A DNA stretch of 64,000 bases, taken from FEN-1099 sp964511015. Its GTDB lineage: Bacteria > Lernaellota > Lernaellaia > Lernaellales > Lernaellaceae. Below the pieces are notes generated by a model. It had not been told where the DNA came from and made no database searches. It worked only from the letters and a program-made list of their open reading frames with translations. Location: positions 20,026-84,025 of the forward strand of contig CAZEDX010000011.1 in NCBI GenBank assembly GCA_964511015.1. The letters run 5' to 3'. Numbering within the stretch: position 1 is the first letter of the stretch; every line of letters begins with the position of its first letter. This document shows positions 8,040 through 17,050 of the stretch, piece after piece. The translations under genes were made by a program, and so were the position numbers.

Positions 8040-8948
8040 ATGACCAAAGCAGGCTTCCGCTTCAAACCCTTTCGCCACCGGCCGGAGGAATCAACCAGAC
8101 ACGCGAAGCCGGAAGGTATAGATTTGACGGAAGCGGACATCGACGACCAACTCTCGGGGGACAAAGTCAGCGCTCTGTTTCTAGGCTCCTTCGAATTGGA
8201 CGTGGTCAAACGGTCGCTCAATCGATTCGGCATTACCCAACGCCTGGCGGAACTCGGCTACGACAACCTGGACATCCATTTTCGACCCCATGGCCCGTTT
8301 GAACATTTCCTGACCATCCGCGACGCTTCCCACCCGGAGTTGCCGCAAATCGGCGAGATCGTGCTGAAAGAAAGCCGTTCCCTGCCGGCGACGCAGTTTG
8401 TGCCGGAGATTAAATTGCCGTCACTTTCATTGTTGTCGATCGAATGGATCCTCATGCAGCATATTCGCGGCCACTTCACGGCCGACCACCGCCGGTTGCC
8501 CGGTCAGGATTATCCGGGCCTGGGCGTCGGCAAATTGGTGGTCGCCCAGTTGCAATGGGTTGCCCAAATCATGCACAAAGACGGCCTGATGAATGTGCCC
8601 GAATACTTCCACAACGCCACCTTCTACGCGAAATGGTTTCATTTTCTCGACCCGCGCATCGAAGGCGCTATGGAAGCAGTCGTCGGGCAACTGGGCGCCG
8701 CCGGCTATGACATCAGTGAGATTTCTTTTGCCGTATATTTCGAATGCCTCATCGACCGGAATACCGGGGCCGCTTTCGAATGGCGACCGCACGAACAGGT
8801 GCTGCCGCTAAGTCCGATATTGCAGGAGTACTTTGCCCACCCCGCCTACCATCGTCAGGTGGCCGAAACCCGTGATAGTCTGTCCCTCGCGGTCGACGAA
8901 CCGCGATTTCGCGAGCACATGTTGAACGCCAATCATATTGAGTGGTGA
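8040..8948 (+). CDS. Conserved-looking protein of unknown function (possible GNAT fold)
   Basis: I do not recognise this 302-residue soluble protein. In its middle the segment QDYPGLGVGKLV followed about 30 residues later by NATFYAKWFHFLDPR resembles the acyl-CoA pyrophosphate loop and the N-A-x-x-F-Y-x-K-x-G-F segment of GNAT acetyltransferases. This is a motif resemblance only. The N-terminal 90 residues are charged. Its stop overlaps the radical SAM start (TGATG), so the two are translationally coupled, and a ferredoxin-nitroreductase follows. The set may form one redox or modification pathway. Confidence 0.6.
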   Translation: MTKAGFRFKPFRHRPEESTRHAKPEGIDLTEADIDDQLSGDKVSALFLGSFELDVVKRSLNRFGITQRLAELGYDNLDIHFRPHGPFEHFLTIRDASHPELPQIGEIVLKESRSLPATQFVPEIKLPSLSLLSIEWILMQHIRGHFTADHRRLPGQDYPGLGVGKLVVAQLQWVAQIMHKDGLMNVPEYFHNATFYAKWFHFLDPRIEGAMEAVVGQLGAAGYDISEISFAVYFECLIDRNTGAAFEWRPHEQVLPLSPILQEYFAHPAYHRQVAETRDSLSLAVDEPRFREHMLNANHIEW

Positions 8949-9820
8949 TGATGGAATACGAAGGTATGGTGATCCGCCCGCCCAGCGAAGCCCGTTCGCT
9001 GATTCTGCAAGCCACCTTTGGCTGCAGTCACAACAAATGCACGTTCTGCCCGACATACAAGGGCCGCCGTTTTCAGATCAAGGACGAATCCCGGCTGTTT
9101 GCCGAGATCGACGAAATGGCGGCGCTGCGCCCCTGGCGTCGCGTCTTTCTTGCCGACGGCGACGCGCTGATCATTCCGCAGGAACGTCTGCTGCGCATCC
9201 TCGACAAGCTGCGCACTTCCATCCGTGGCCTGGAGCGTGTCGGCATTTACGGCAACGCCAAGGCGATACTCAAGAAATCGGCGGACGAGCTGACTGAACT
9301 GCGTCGACGCGGTCTGGGCATCATCTATTTCGGCCTCGAATCCGGCGATGATGCGACACTGCAATTCATTTGCAAGGGCAAGTCCGCTGAAGAAATGATC
9401 GCCGCCGGCCGCCGCGTGAAAGAAGCGGGCATTGAATTGTCGATCACCGTGCTGCTCGGTATCGCCGGCGACCGTGCTCGCGAACACGCCGTCGAAACCG
9501 GTCGTGTGCTGACCGCAATCGACCCCGATTACGTCGGCGCCCTTACGGTGATGGTCGTGCCCGGCACCCCCCTGTGGGATCTGCAACAGCAGGGCCGATG
9601 GCGACTGCCCGACGAATTCGCCATGCTCGCGGAATTGGCCGTCATTCTCGAGCACACGCAAATGAGCCGCGGGCTGTTCATGTCCAACCACGCCAGCAAC
9701 TACGTGCCGCTGCGCGTGCAGATGCCGTTCCAACGCGAGGCCGCCATCCGCATGCTGCGCCAGATCATCGACGACCGTGACCACAAAGCTCTCAAACCCG
9801 AATGGATGAGAGCCCTGTAG
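8948..9820 (+). CDS. Radical SAM protein with CX4CX2C cluster motif
   Basis: This 290-residue protein has the radical SAM barrel. Near the N-terminus GCSHNKCTFCPTYK provides the three Cys that should hold a 4Fe-4S cluster, but the spacing is CX4CX2C, one residue longer than the common CX3CX2C. The stretch YFGLESGDD (SAM-ribose region) and later VVPGTPLWD follow, as in COG1032-like proteins of anaerobes. No SPASM or B12 domain is present. Start 8948 overlaps the previous stop (TGATG); the next codon is also ATG. It sits between an unknown protein and a ferredoxin-nitroreductase that could supply electrons (inference). Substrate unknown. Confidence 0.85.
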   Translation: MMEYEGMVIRPPSEARSLILQATFGCSHNKCTFCPTYKGRRFQIKDESRLFAEIDEMAALRPWRRVFLADGDALIIPQERLLRILDKLRTSIRGLERVGIYGNAKAILKKSADELTELRRRGLGIIYFGLESGDDATLQFICKGKSAEEMIAAGRRVKEAGIELSITVLLGIAGDRAREHAVETGRVLTAIDPDYVGALTVMVVPGTPLWDLQQQGRWRLPDEFAMLAELAVILEHTQMSRGLFMSNHASNYVPLRVQMPFQREAAIRMLRQIIDDRDHKALKPEWMRAL

Positions 9821-9839
9821 CGACTTCAGGAGCTTGGCG

Positions 9840-10658
9840 ATGGAACCAATCCGGATCACCAGCGAACAGTGCACCCGCTGCAAAACCTGCATCGGGGAAT
9901 GCCCGATGGGTTTGTTCTCACTGCCCGCGGACCAACCGGCAACGGTTTTCGCCGTGGACCGCCAAGGGTTCTGCCTGCGTTGCGGCCATTGCGAGGCGGT
10001 CTGCCCCGCCGGGGCGATCGAAGTGGTCGACGACCGATTCGCGCCGTCCCCCTACCCGCTGCAGGCCTGGCCCTCGGCAGAAGCTCTCTCGGCCCTGATG
10101 CGTGAGCGGCGATCCATTCGCAAATACAAGACCGACGAAGTGCCTCGCGCGGACATCGCGGCGATCCTGGATGTGGTGCGTTTCGCGCCGACCGCGTCGA
10201 ACGGCCAGATCGTGCAGTGGATCGTCTACAGCCAGCAGGAACTACGGCGCGTCTCGGATCTCTGCCGCGAAATCATGACCCGTTCGGCGGAACAGAAGGA
10301 TGCCCTCAGCCAAGTGATGCCGCTGGCCATGTTCCTGCGCGCCTGGCAGGTGGGCTACGACCCGTTGTTTCACCGCGCGCCGCACCTGATCGTTGCGCAT
10401 GCGCCGCGGGCGAGCGCTACCGCGGTGATCGATTCCACGATTGCCCTCGCGCACTTCGATCTGGCTTTACCGACATACGGACTGGGCGGTTGTTGGGCCG
10501 GGCTGTTCTACTTGCTCGTCGGTTACAGCCTGGAACTGCGAAAAGAATTGGCCCTGCCCGCGGATAACATCATGACCGGGGCTATGCTGTTCGGCTATCC
10601 GGACCAACGTTATATACGCATTCCGAAACGAAAGGCGCTCGCGGTCGATTGGCGCTAA
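9840..10658 (+). CDS. Ferredoxin-nitroreductase fusion flavoprotein
   Basis: The 272-residue protein joins an N-terminal two-cluster ferredoxin domain to a nitroreductase domain. CTRCKTCIGECP and CLRCGHCEAVCP (about residues 11-22 and 44-55) hold two 4Fe-4S clusters. From about residue 85 MRERRSIRKYKTDEV, then FAPTASNGQ, begins the FMN-binding nitroreductase fold, ending with GAMLFGYP. Such fusions usually reduce nitro compounds or quinones in anaerobes with electrons passed through the clusters. ATG 9840 is favoured because AGGAG stands about eight bases upstream. It lies 19 bases after the radical SAM gene and is probably in its operon. It is convergent with the FG-GAP gene, seven bases away. 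Confidence 0.88.
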   Translation: MEPIRITSEQCTRCKTCIGECPMGLFSLPADQPATVFAVDRQGFCLRCGHCEAVCPAGAIEVVDDRFAPSPYPLQAWPSAEALSALMRERRSIRKYKTDEVPRADIAAILDVVRFAPTASNGQIVQWIVYSQQELRRVSDLCREIMTRSAEQKDALSQVMPLAMFLRAWQVGYDPLFHRAPHLIVAHAPRASATAVIDSTIALAHFDLALPTYGLGGCWAGLFYLLVGYSLELRKELALPADNIMTGAMLFGYPDQRYIRIPKRKALAVDWR

Positions 10659-10665
10659 GGGTGCC

Positions 10666-12822
10666 TTAGCACCCACACCCCCCGTCATCGTCGTCATCAT
10701 CGCCGCCGGTAACGGTGTCATCATCGGCGTCATCGTCAACGGCATCGTCATCGGCCGCATCGTCGTCGACCGTGTCGTCGTCCGGCCAGCCGGGTTTGCT
10801 GTAGTCGACTTCAGCGCAGGTGCCCGGTTCGGTCGGCTGAGCCGGCTCGGTATCCGATGGGTCGTCTTCGCTGATGACCAGCCGCTGGTCGGCGGCAATC
10901 CGGTAGCGAACCACCTCGTTGCCGTTCGGGAACCGGACCATGACCCGCCACACCTCGGTACATTGGTTGAGGCCGAAGTGACGAATGAACGGGTCACCGT
11001 TGGTCGTACCCTTGCCCGAAGCAACCTCGCGCGCTTGCGTGCCGCCGTCCCACACTACCTGCACTTCCATTCGCGCACCGACACAAAAAGGATCACCGGT
11101 GCTGCATTCGAGTTGGACCTGCAGCCAGTGCCCGTCCTGCCCGTTGTTGCGGAACAGCCCGCGATTCGAAATCACATCCAGGTCGCCGTCGTTGTCGTAG
11201 TCGACGAACGTTGCACCCCAGCCGTTTTCGATGTTCAGTCCAGAATAGTAGCCGACCTCGGCCATCGTGCCATCACCGTTGTTGCGGTAGAGCTGCTGCC
11301 AGAAGCCTTCGTAAACATTGGTCACCAACACGTCGAGCCAGCCGTCGTTGTTCCAGTCGCCCAACGCCGGTTCGGAATTCGTTTCGATGTAGATGATCTG
11401 CTCTTCAGCCGTCGCGTCAGTGAAGTCATAGTCCCCGGCGCCGTTGTTGAGATACAGGTAGCTCATGTTCGAGAAGCCGATGTACTGCGGGTGCGCCAGG
11501 TTCGCCACGAACAGGTCGAGATCTCCGTCGTTGTTGAAGTCGCCCCAATCCGAACCGATCGTGTGGCCGTAAGAGCCGCTTCGCTGCTCACCCTGCACCC
11601 CACGTGCTTCGGCGACTTCGGTGAACGTTCCGTCGCCGTTGTTCAGGTACAGGAAGTTCGGATCCAACCGGTAGTTGCTGACGTAGATGTCCGGCCAACC
11701 GTCGTCGTTGAAGTCGCCCCAGTTGACGCCTCGTCCGCAACGGTAGTCGCCCTGGGCGGTAACCGGATCAAGGTTCAACTCCGGCGCCACGTCGGTGAAC
11801 GTATTGTCGCCGTTGTTGTGGTACAGCCGGTCGCGTGTGCCGATAGCCAGTTCCTCGCCCGGCATTTCGTAGTTGGCCAGGTACAGATCTAGATAGCCGT
11901 CCTGGTCGTAGTCGCCCCAGGCCGCGCCTTCCGTCGGGTTCAGATCGCGATCTCCTTCCACCAACGCCGTGGTCGTAATGTCGGTGAACGTGCCGTCTCC
12001 GTTGTTGTGCAACAACCGGTCGTACTGCTCCAGGCTGTTGGCCATGGCGAAGTAGTCGAGCCAACCGTCGTTGTCGAAGTCGGCCCACACGCCGCCGTTG
12101 CTGGGCAGCGCGCTGATCCCCGCCGCAGTCGACACATCGGTGAATGTGCCGTTTCCATTGTTGCGATACAACAATCGGCCGTCCATCAAAAGATCCTGCT
12201 GGCCGTCGTTGTCATAGTCGCCCCAGGCCATGCGGCTACCCAACACTGCCAGGCCCGCCTCGGCCGTGACGTCGGTAAACGGAAAGGAGGTCGGCTCGTC
12301 GAAGTAGTCGACCTTGACCAGCACCATGTAATCCTGTTCCGTTTCTTGCCATGTGCCGCTGCGCATCATCTTGGCCCGCAGGGCCGCGTCGAAGGTCGCA
12401 TCCCGACAAAGAAACGCGCCGTCGTCGGTTTGTTTGACGAAACCAATGTGAAAATCGAGCCCGGCATCGACGATCACGCCGGCGTCTGACAGGTCGACCG
12501 AATAGCTCTGCTGTCCGTCGCCGGTTTCGAGGGTCACTGGCGTCATCAGGTCGCGCGTGGTGTCGGGGAAGCCGTTCTGATCGGGCCACAGATGAATCTC
12601 CGTCGTGCCCGCGTTGTTCAGGTCGACATACAGGCCCAACACTTCCACCGCCGACGGAGGAGAAATGCGCATCGAGTAGATGTCGCCGGCCTGGCCGTAG
12701 TGGTCGCAGCTACTGGTGTATCCGTCGGTGTAGTCGATCCAATCCACGCGCGCAGTGGCGGGCGCGACGAACCCGACCAGCAACACCGCCGTCAGCAAAC
12801 AAACAAACGACCGGAGTGTCAT
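10666..12822 (-). CDS. Secreted FG-GAP/VCBS beta-propeller protein with UnbV-type domain and Asp-rich Cys tail
   Basis: This 718-residue secreted protein has a type I signal peptide (residues 1-24, ending ATA) and about 150 residues of unknown fold. From residue 183 it carries seven repeats, each with a calcium-type loop D-x-[DN]-x-D-G-x-x-D (for example DYDNDGQQD at 202-210 and DFDNDGWLD), forming a predicted propeller. An ASPIC/UnbV domain follows (HWLQVQLE, GARMEVQV, HFGLNQC, VRFPNG). The last 40 or so residues are almost all Asp in DDDx units and end GGCGC. The start at 12822 is set by the signal peptide and the GGGGAGG SD seven bases away; the open frame upstream is an artefact. Likely an adhesive or surface protein binding calcium. 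Confidence 0.85.
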   Translation of the reverse strand: MTLRSFVCLLTAVLLVGFVAPATARVDWIDYTDGYTSSCDHYGQAGDIYSMRISPPSAVEVLGLYVDLNNAGTTEIHLWPDQNGFPDTTRDLMTPVTLETGDGQQSYSVDLSDAGVIVDAGLDFHIGFVKQTDDGAFLCRDATFDAALRAKMMRSGTWQETEQDYMVLVKVDYFDEPTSFPFTDVTAEAGLAVLGSRMAWGDYDNDGQQDLLMDGRLLYRNNGNGTFTDVSTAAGISALPSNGGVWADFDNDGWLDYFAMANSLEQYDRLLHNNGDGTFTDITTTALVEGDRDLNPTEGAAWGDYDQDGYLDLYLANYEMPGEELAIGTRDRLYHNNGDNTFTDVAPELNLDPVTAQGDYRCGRGVNWGDFNDDGWPDIYVSNYRLDPNFLYLNNGDGTFTEVAEARGVQGEQRSGSYGHTIGSDWGDFNNDGDLDLFVANLAHPQYIGFSNMSYLYLNNGAGDYDFTDATAEEQIIYIETNSEPALGDWNNDGWLDVLVTNVYEGFWQQLYRNNGDGTMAEVGYYSGLNIENGWGATFVDYDNDGDLDVISNRGLFRNNGQDGHWLQVQLECSTGDPFCVGARMEVQVVWDGGTQAREVASGKGTTNGDPFIRHFGLNQCTEVWRVMVRFPNGNEVVRYRIAADQRLVISEDDPSDTEPAQPTEPGTCAEVDYSKPGWPDDDTVDDDAADDDAVDDDADDDTVTGGDDDDDDGGCGC

Positions 12823-12852
12823 CACGAAGCCTCCCCTTGCTCGGACCAATTG

Positions 12853-12882
12853 ATCGTATGAGCCGGCACGTGCCCCTGTCAA
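12853..12882 (-). promoter_or_regulatory. Promoter for the FG-GAP gene
   Basis: On the minus strand a perfect TTGACA (12882-12877), 18 bases, then TACGAT (12858-12853). The leader to the ATG at 12822 would be about 25 bases. Confidence 0.55.
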
Positions 12883-12963
12883 ACAACAGACCGGTCGCGC
12901 CCTTTTCTCGCCGCTTGATTTGTGGTGTTCTTGACCGGTCACCCAGACCGCCGGAGGCGAGGC

Positions 12964-14442
12964 ATGTTCAAGTCCGCCGAAATCGGCCGCAAGGTCGACA
13001 AGCGCGACTACGAGTCGCAGGTTCCCGCGCTGCGTGAAGAACTCCTCACCCTGCAACAGGAGTTGCGACGGACATCCAGTTATGTCGTGCTGGTGCTGTC
13101 GGGCGACGACCGCATCGGAATCTCCGACACCTTGTCCATCCTGCACCAATGGATGGATCCGCGCTATCTCGAAACGGTCGTCCTCGATGCCCCCAGCGGC
13201 GGAGAGGACGAAAACCCCGACTTCTGGCGCTTCTGGCGCGGGCTGCCGCCCCGCGGCCGCATCGGCATCATTTTCGGCTCGTGGTACCGCAAGGTCATTC
13301 GGCGCGCGGTCAAGAACCCGGGCAAAACCGCGGCGCTGGCGGCGGCCTTGTCCCGCATCAATTTCTTCGAAAAGGAACTGGTCGACGATGGCGCGCTGGT
13401 GCTGAAATTCTGGCTGCACCTGAAAAAGAGCGAGATGGCCAAGCGCATGCGCCAGATGGAAAAGGCCCCCGCGGCGCACCGGCAAACCTTGAAAGACGAA
13501 AAGAAGATCCTGCGCTTGTATGACGAGGGTCAGTCAGTGATTCAACGCGTCCTCTCCGTCACCAGCACTGGCTGGGCCCCTTGGCGCATCGTCGAAGGTT
13601 ATGACCCGCGTTACCGCAATCTCGTGGTCGGAGAAACGTTGCGCGAGGAACTGGCCAAACGCGTGCACTCACCGGTGCCGCTGGCGACCGAGGCGCCACT
13701 CTTACCGGCCACCAAGCGTCGCATCGAGGGCCCGACAATTCTCAGCACGCTCGATCTCAAGCAACACTTGGCGCGACCGAAATACGAAAAGCTGAAGGAG
13801 AAGTACCAGGGCCGTATTGCTGACCTGACCTACAAGGCCGCCCAGAAAAAGATCTCATCGATTTTGGTGTTCGAAGGTTGGGACGCTGCCGGCAAGGGCG
13901 GCATCATCTTGCGCCTCACCAACGCCATGGACGCGCGCACATACCGCGTCATCCCGATCGGCGCGCCGACCGACGAGGAAAAAGCTCACCACTACCTGTG
14001 GCGATTTTGGCGGCACCTGCCCCGCGCGGGTCGCGTCACCGTCTTCGACCGCAGCTGGTACGGTCGGGTGTTGGTCGAAAGAATCGAGGGACTGGCCAAC
14101 GAAAGTGAATGGCGGCGGGCCTACCACGAGATCAATGACTTCGAGGATCAGCTCTGCCGTCACGGAATCCTACTGCTCAAGTTCTGGCTGCAGATCGACA
14201 AAGCCGAGCAGCTCCGGCGGTTCCGCGAGCGCGAGCGAACCCCGTACAAACAGTTCAAGATCACCCCGGAAGACTGGCGCAACCGGTCCCACTGGCACGA
14301 GTATGAGACGGCGGTCAACGAAATGGTCCAACGGACCAGCACCGACCAGGCACCCTGGACGCTGGTGGAAGCCAACGACAAGTACTTCGCTCGCATCAAG
14401 GTGCTCAAAACTTTTTGCGACGCCCTGGAAAAACGGTTGTGA
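12964..14442 (+). CDS. pap: Polyphosphate:AMP phosphotransferase (two-domain PPK2)
   Basis: The 492-residue enzyme moves a phosphate from polyphosphate to AMP, making ADP. It has two PPK2 kinase-like domains. The C-terminal one is complete, with Walker A FEGWDAAGKGG (about residues 302-312), the lid region and FDRSWYGRVLVER (Walker B, about residue 360). The N-terminal one keeps the fold but reads SGDDRIGISD where Walker A should be, and SWYRKVIRR at Walker B. Loss of catalytic residues in the first domain is normal for this class. The ATG at 12964 has GGAGGCGAGG before it. It diverges from the FG-GAP gene and stands alone. The role is energy recovery or stress survival. Confidence 0.92.
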   Translation: MFKSAEIGRKVDKRDYESQVPALREELLTLQQELRRTSSYVVLVLSGDDRIGISDTLSILHQWMDPRYLETVVLDAPSGGEDENPDFWRFWRGLPPRGRIGIIFGSWYRKVIRRAVKNPGKTAALAAALSRINFFEKELVDDGALVLKFWLHLKKSEMAKRMRQMEKAPAAHRQTLKDEKKILRLYDEGQSVIQRVLSVTSTGWAPWRIVEGYDPRYRNLVVGETLREELAKRVHSPVPLATEAPLLPATKRRIEGPTILSTLDLKQHLARPKYEKLKEKYQGRIADLTYKAAQKKISSILVFEGWDAAGKGGIILRLTNAMDARTYRVIPIGAPTDEEKAHHYLWRFWRHLPRAGRVTVFDRSWYGRVLVERIEGLANESEWRRAYHEINDFEDQLCRHGILLLKFWLQIDKAEQLRRFRERERTPYKQFKITPEDWRNRSHWHEYETAVNEMVQRTSTDQAPWTLVEANDKYFARIKVLKTFCDALEKRL

Positions 14443-14533
14443 GCCGTGGCCGTTGTGTAGTAAGGTAGCGCGTCTCCGGCCGGAACGGCACACCGGGCGG
14501 AACGGTTTCCAGATACCTGTTTTGAGCATACAC

Positions 14534-15553
14534 ATGAAACACGCCTTGTGGTTCGGGCTTTTGGTGAGCTGTATCGCGTCTGTGTTGGCCGCAAACACCG
14601 CCCTGGCCCAGACAGAACCGGCGGCCGTCTCGCCGACCCCGGTATCCGCGGCGGCCCCATCAGCGTCGGCCGAACCCACCGCTGCCAACGCACCCGCCCC
14701 CGCGGCGACCCCCAAAGGCGAAAAAATGGCCGGACCTCAGCCCTGGTTTGATGCCAACCGCCTGCCGTCGTTGTTGGTGCTGGCGGCGTTGACCGGGTTG
14801 ATCCTCTACTTCATCCGCCGCGCCCGAACCAACCCGGCGTCGATCTTCATCCGCCGCATCGCCGGACTCGAAGCGGTGGATGACGCCGTCGGCCGCGCCA
14901 CCGAGATGGGCAAACCGGTACTCTACATCCCCGGCATCGGTGACATGAGCATGGTGGCCACCCTCGCCTCGCTTTCCATTCTGCGCCGCGTCTCGACCAA
15001 AGTGGCCGAGTACCAGACGCGCTTGATGGTTCCTTGCTCCGACCCGATCGTTCATCCCACCGCGCAAGAGACGGTCAAGATGGCGTACCTCGAGGCCGGC
15101 CGTGGCGACCTGTATTCTGCCGACGACGTCAGCTATCTGACCTACGACCAGTTTGGCTATGCGGCGGGCGTGGACGGGATCATCATGCGCGACCGACCGG
15201 GCGCGGTGTTTCTGCAAGGCTGGTTCGGCGCCGAATCGCTGGTGATGGCCGAAACCGGCAACGCGACCGGCGCGATCCAGATCGCCGGCACCGATCAGAC
15301 CAGCCAGTTGCCGTTCTTCGTTGCCGCCTGCGACTACACCTTGATCGGCGAGGAACTTTATGCCGCGGCCAGCTACTTGAGCCGCGAGCCGGTCCAACTA
15401 GGCACCCTGAAATCTCAAGACATCCTGAAAATCATCTTCGCCGCGTCGATCGTCATTGGCGCCGCGTTGGCGACTATGGCCGCGATCTTCCCGAAAAGCT
15501 CCTGGGAAACCCTCAGCACGTTCTTTCAGTCGCTGATGGCCGGGGCCGGGTGA
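14534..15553 (+). CDS. DUF6754 membrane protein
   Basis: This 339-residue protein has an N-terminal signal or membrane segment, then an Ala/Pro/Thr-rich linker to about residue 65. A transmembrane helix (LLVLAALTGLILYFI), a conserved soluble domain and a last hydrophobic segment near the C-terminus follow. The core, with YIPGIGDMSMVAT, SDPIVHPTAQETVK, DQFGYAAGVDG, ETGNATGAIQIAG and PFFVAACDYTLIGEELYAA, matches what I know as DUF6754, a family without known function. It is the first of four genes read together (14534-17667). I found no convincing promoter in the 91 bases before it, which otherwise show nothing notable. Confidence 0.8.
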   Translation: MKHALWFGLLVSCIASVLAANTALAQTEPAAVSPTPVSAAAPSASAEPTAANAPAPAATPKGEKMAGPQPWFDANRLPSLLVLAALTGLILYFIRRARTNPASIFIRRIAGLEAVDDAVGRATEMGKPVLYIPGIGDMSMVATLASLSILRRVSTKVAEYQTRLMVPCSDPIVHPTAQETVKMAYLEAGRGDLYSADDVSYLTYDQFGYAAGVDGIIMRDRPGAVFLQGWFGAESLVMAETGNATGAIQIAGTDQTSQLPFFVAACDYTLIGEELYAAASYLSREPVQLGTLKSQDILKIIFAASIVIGAALATMAAIFPKSSWETLSTFFQSLMAGAG

Positions 15554-15566
15554 GCGAGGGACACGC

Positions 15567-16199
15567 ATGAAACAGCGCATTCCCATCACGATCTCGTTCA
15601 TCATGGGCGTGTTCATCATCGCGGCGTTCTACTTTCCGAACAGCCCGTTGGGCGACATTGAACAACGCACCTTGGTGTGGTTCGCCGTGGTGATCGGCAT
15701 CTCGATGGTGGTCGGCGTGGAGAGCTTACTGCGGGTCAACCTACAAAAGGTGGCGCAACGGCGCAAGGGTTGGGGCTACTCGTTGCTACTGTTGCTCAGT
15801 TGTATGCTGGCGCTGGTTACCGGCACCATGGGCCAGATCCAATACGGCTCGCCCTTCCACGTCGACAGTCCGTTCATGTACGTCTTCTCGTACATGATCG
15901 TACCACTGCAAGCGACCATGTTCGCCATTCTGTCGTTCTTCATCGCCTCGGCCGCTTACCGCGCCTTTCGGGCCCGCAATCTGGCGGCGACGCTGCTGCT
16001 CTTGTCGGCGGTGCTGGTGATGCTGGGCCGGGTGCCGATCGGCGAGCGAATCTGGACCGAGTTCCCGAAGATTTCCGACTGGATCATGAACGTGCCGCAG
16101 ATCGGCGCCAAGCGCGGCATCATGATCGGCGCCTATCTCGGCGCGGCCGCGACGTCGATTCGCATCATCCTCGGCATCGAGCGGAGCTACATCTCATGA
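15567..16199 (+). CDS. Polytopic membrane protein, second gene of the DUF6754 module
   Basis: The 210-residue protein is nearly all hydrophobic segments, about five or six predicted transmembrane helices, with short charged loops (RRKGWG, RAFRARN). No catalytic motif is visible. A conserved-looking C-terminus NVPQIGAKRGIMIGAYLGAA carries Gly-rich helix-packing features. It starts 14 bases after the DUF6754 stop, and its own stop overlaps the third gene (ATGA). Its position between DUF6754 and two more membrane proteins suggests it is a subunit of one complex. I do not recognise the family. Confidence 0.72.
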   Translation: MKQRIPITISFIMGVFIIAAFYFPNSPLGDIEQRTLVWFAVVIGISMVVGVESLLRVNLQKVAQRRKGWGYSLLLLLSCMLALVTGTMGQIQYGSPFHVDSPFMYVFSYMIVPLQATMFAILSFFIASAAYRAFRARNLAATLLLLSAVLVMLGRVPIGERIWTEFPKISDWIMNVPQIGAKRGIMIGAYLGAAATSIRIILGIERSYIS

Positions 16200-17050
16200 C
16201 GACAGCGGCGAAACCAAACTTCCTCGAACGGCTAAATCACATCGACCGCCGCATCATCTTTCTGATCGTCTTTGTGGTCGTCTCGCTGCCGATGGTGCTC
16301 AAGCTCACCGCGCCGGTACAGGTGTCACGGGAAGTACAGTTGGCTTACGACTTCATTGAATCGGTGCCGGCCGGCCGCGCTGTCATGTTCTCGGTGGACT
16401 ACGACCCGACCTCGGCGCCGGAACTGCAGCCGATGATTCTGGCCATCATGCACCATTGTTTCTCCCGCAACTTGCGCGTCGTTCTTACCGGGCAGTTGGC
16501 CATCGGCATGCCGTTGGGCATTGAGGCGGTGGAAAGCATCGCCGCCCGCTTCGGCAAACAGTACGGCACCGACTACGTCGTTCTCGGCTACCGGCCGGGC
16601 GCGCAGGCGGTGATGGTGGCCATGGGTCGCCGGATTCGCGACATCTTCGCCACCGACTACCGCGGCACGCCGCTGGATCAATTGCCGATGATGAAGGACA
16701 TCGTCAATTATGATCAGATCGCCGGCCTGGTCGATCTGGCTCACGGCGCCACGCCGGAACTCTGGATACAATTCGCGCAAGCGCGTTACGGCCTGAAGCT
16801 GATTGTCTGCACCACCGCAGTCGGCGCACCCGACTATTACAACTACCTGCAGGCCAAGCAGATCATCGGTTTGATCGGCGGCATGCGCGGCGCGGCGGAA
16901 TACGAAACCCTGGTCAAACAACCGGGCCTGGGCCTGCTCGCGATGCCGGCACAGTCATGGGTGCACCTGACTATCATCGGCCTGATTCTGCTCGGCAACA
17001 TCACTTTCTTCTTGACCCGCCGGGCGAAGAACGCGGGGGGGCAGCCATGA
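16196..17050 (+). CDS. Membrane protein with large soluble domain, third gene of the DUF6754 module
   Basis: This 284-residue protein has one transmembrane helix near each end (about residues 19-36 and 254-274) around a soluble domain of some 215 residues. In that domain FSVDYDPTSAPELQPM, VLTGQLAIGMPLG, VLGYRPGAQAVMVAMG and TAVGAPDYYNYL are regular enough to suggest an alpha/beta fold. The hairpin topology would place the domain on one side of the membrane. It overlaps both neighbours by four bases (ATGA at 16196 and 17047). Function unknown; from context it is a subunit of the DUF6754 complex. Confidence 0.75.
   Translation: MTTAAKPNFLERLNHIDRRIIFLIVFVVVSLPMVLKLTAPVQVSREVQLAYDFIESVPAGRAVMFSVDYDPTSAPELQPMILAIMHHCFSRNLRVVLTGQLAIGMPLGIEAVESIAARFGKQYGTDYVVLGYRPGAQAVMVAMGRRIRDIFATDYRGTPLDQLPMMKDIVNYDQIAGLVDLAHGATPELWIQFAQARYGLKLIVCTTAVGAPDYYNYLQAKQIIGLIGGMRGAAEYETLVKQPGLGLLAMPAQSWVHLTIIGLILLGNITFFLTRRAKNAGGQP

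Noticed and set aside
12823..13485. N-terminal extension of the FG-GAP protein by some 220 codons
   Set aside because: The extension is antisense to the polyphosphate:AMP phosphotransferase gene. The signal peptide, SD and promoter all place the start at 12822.
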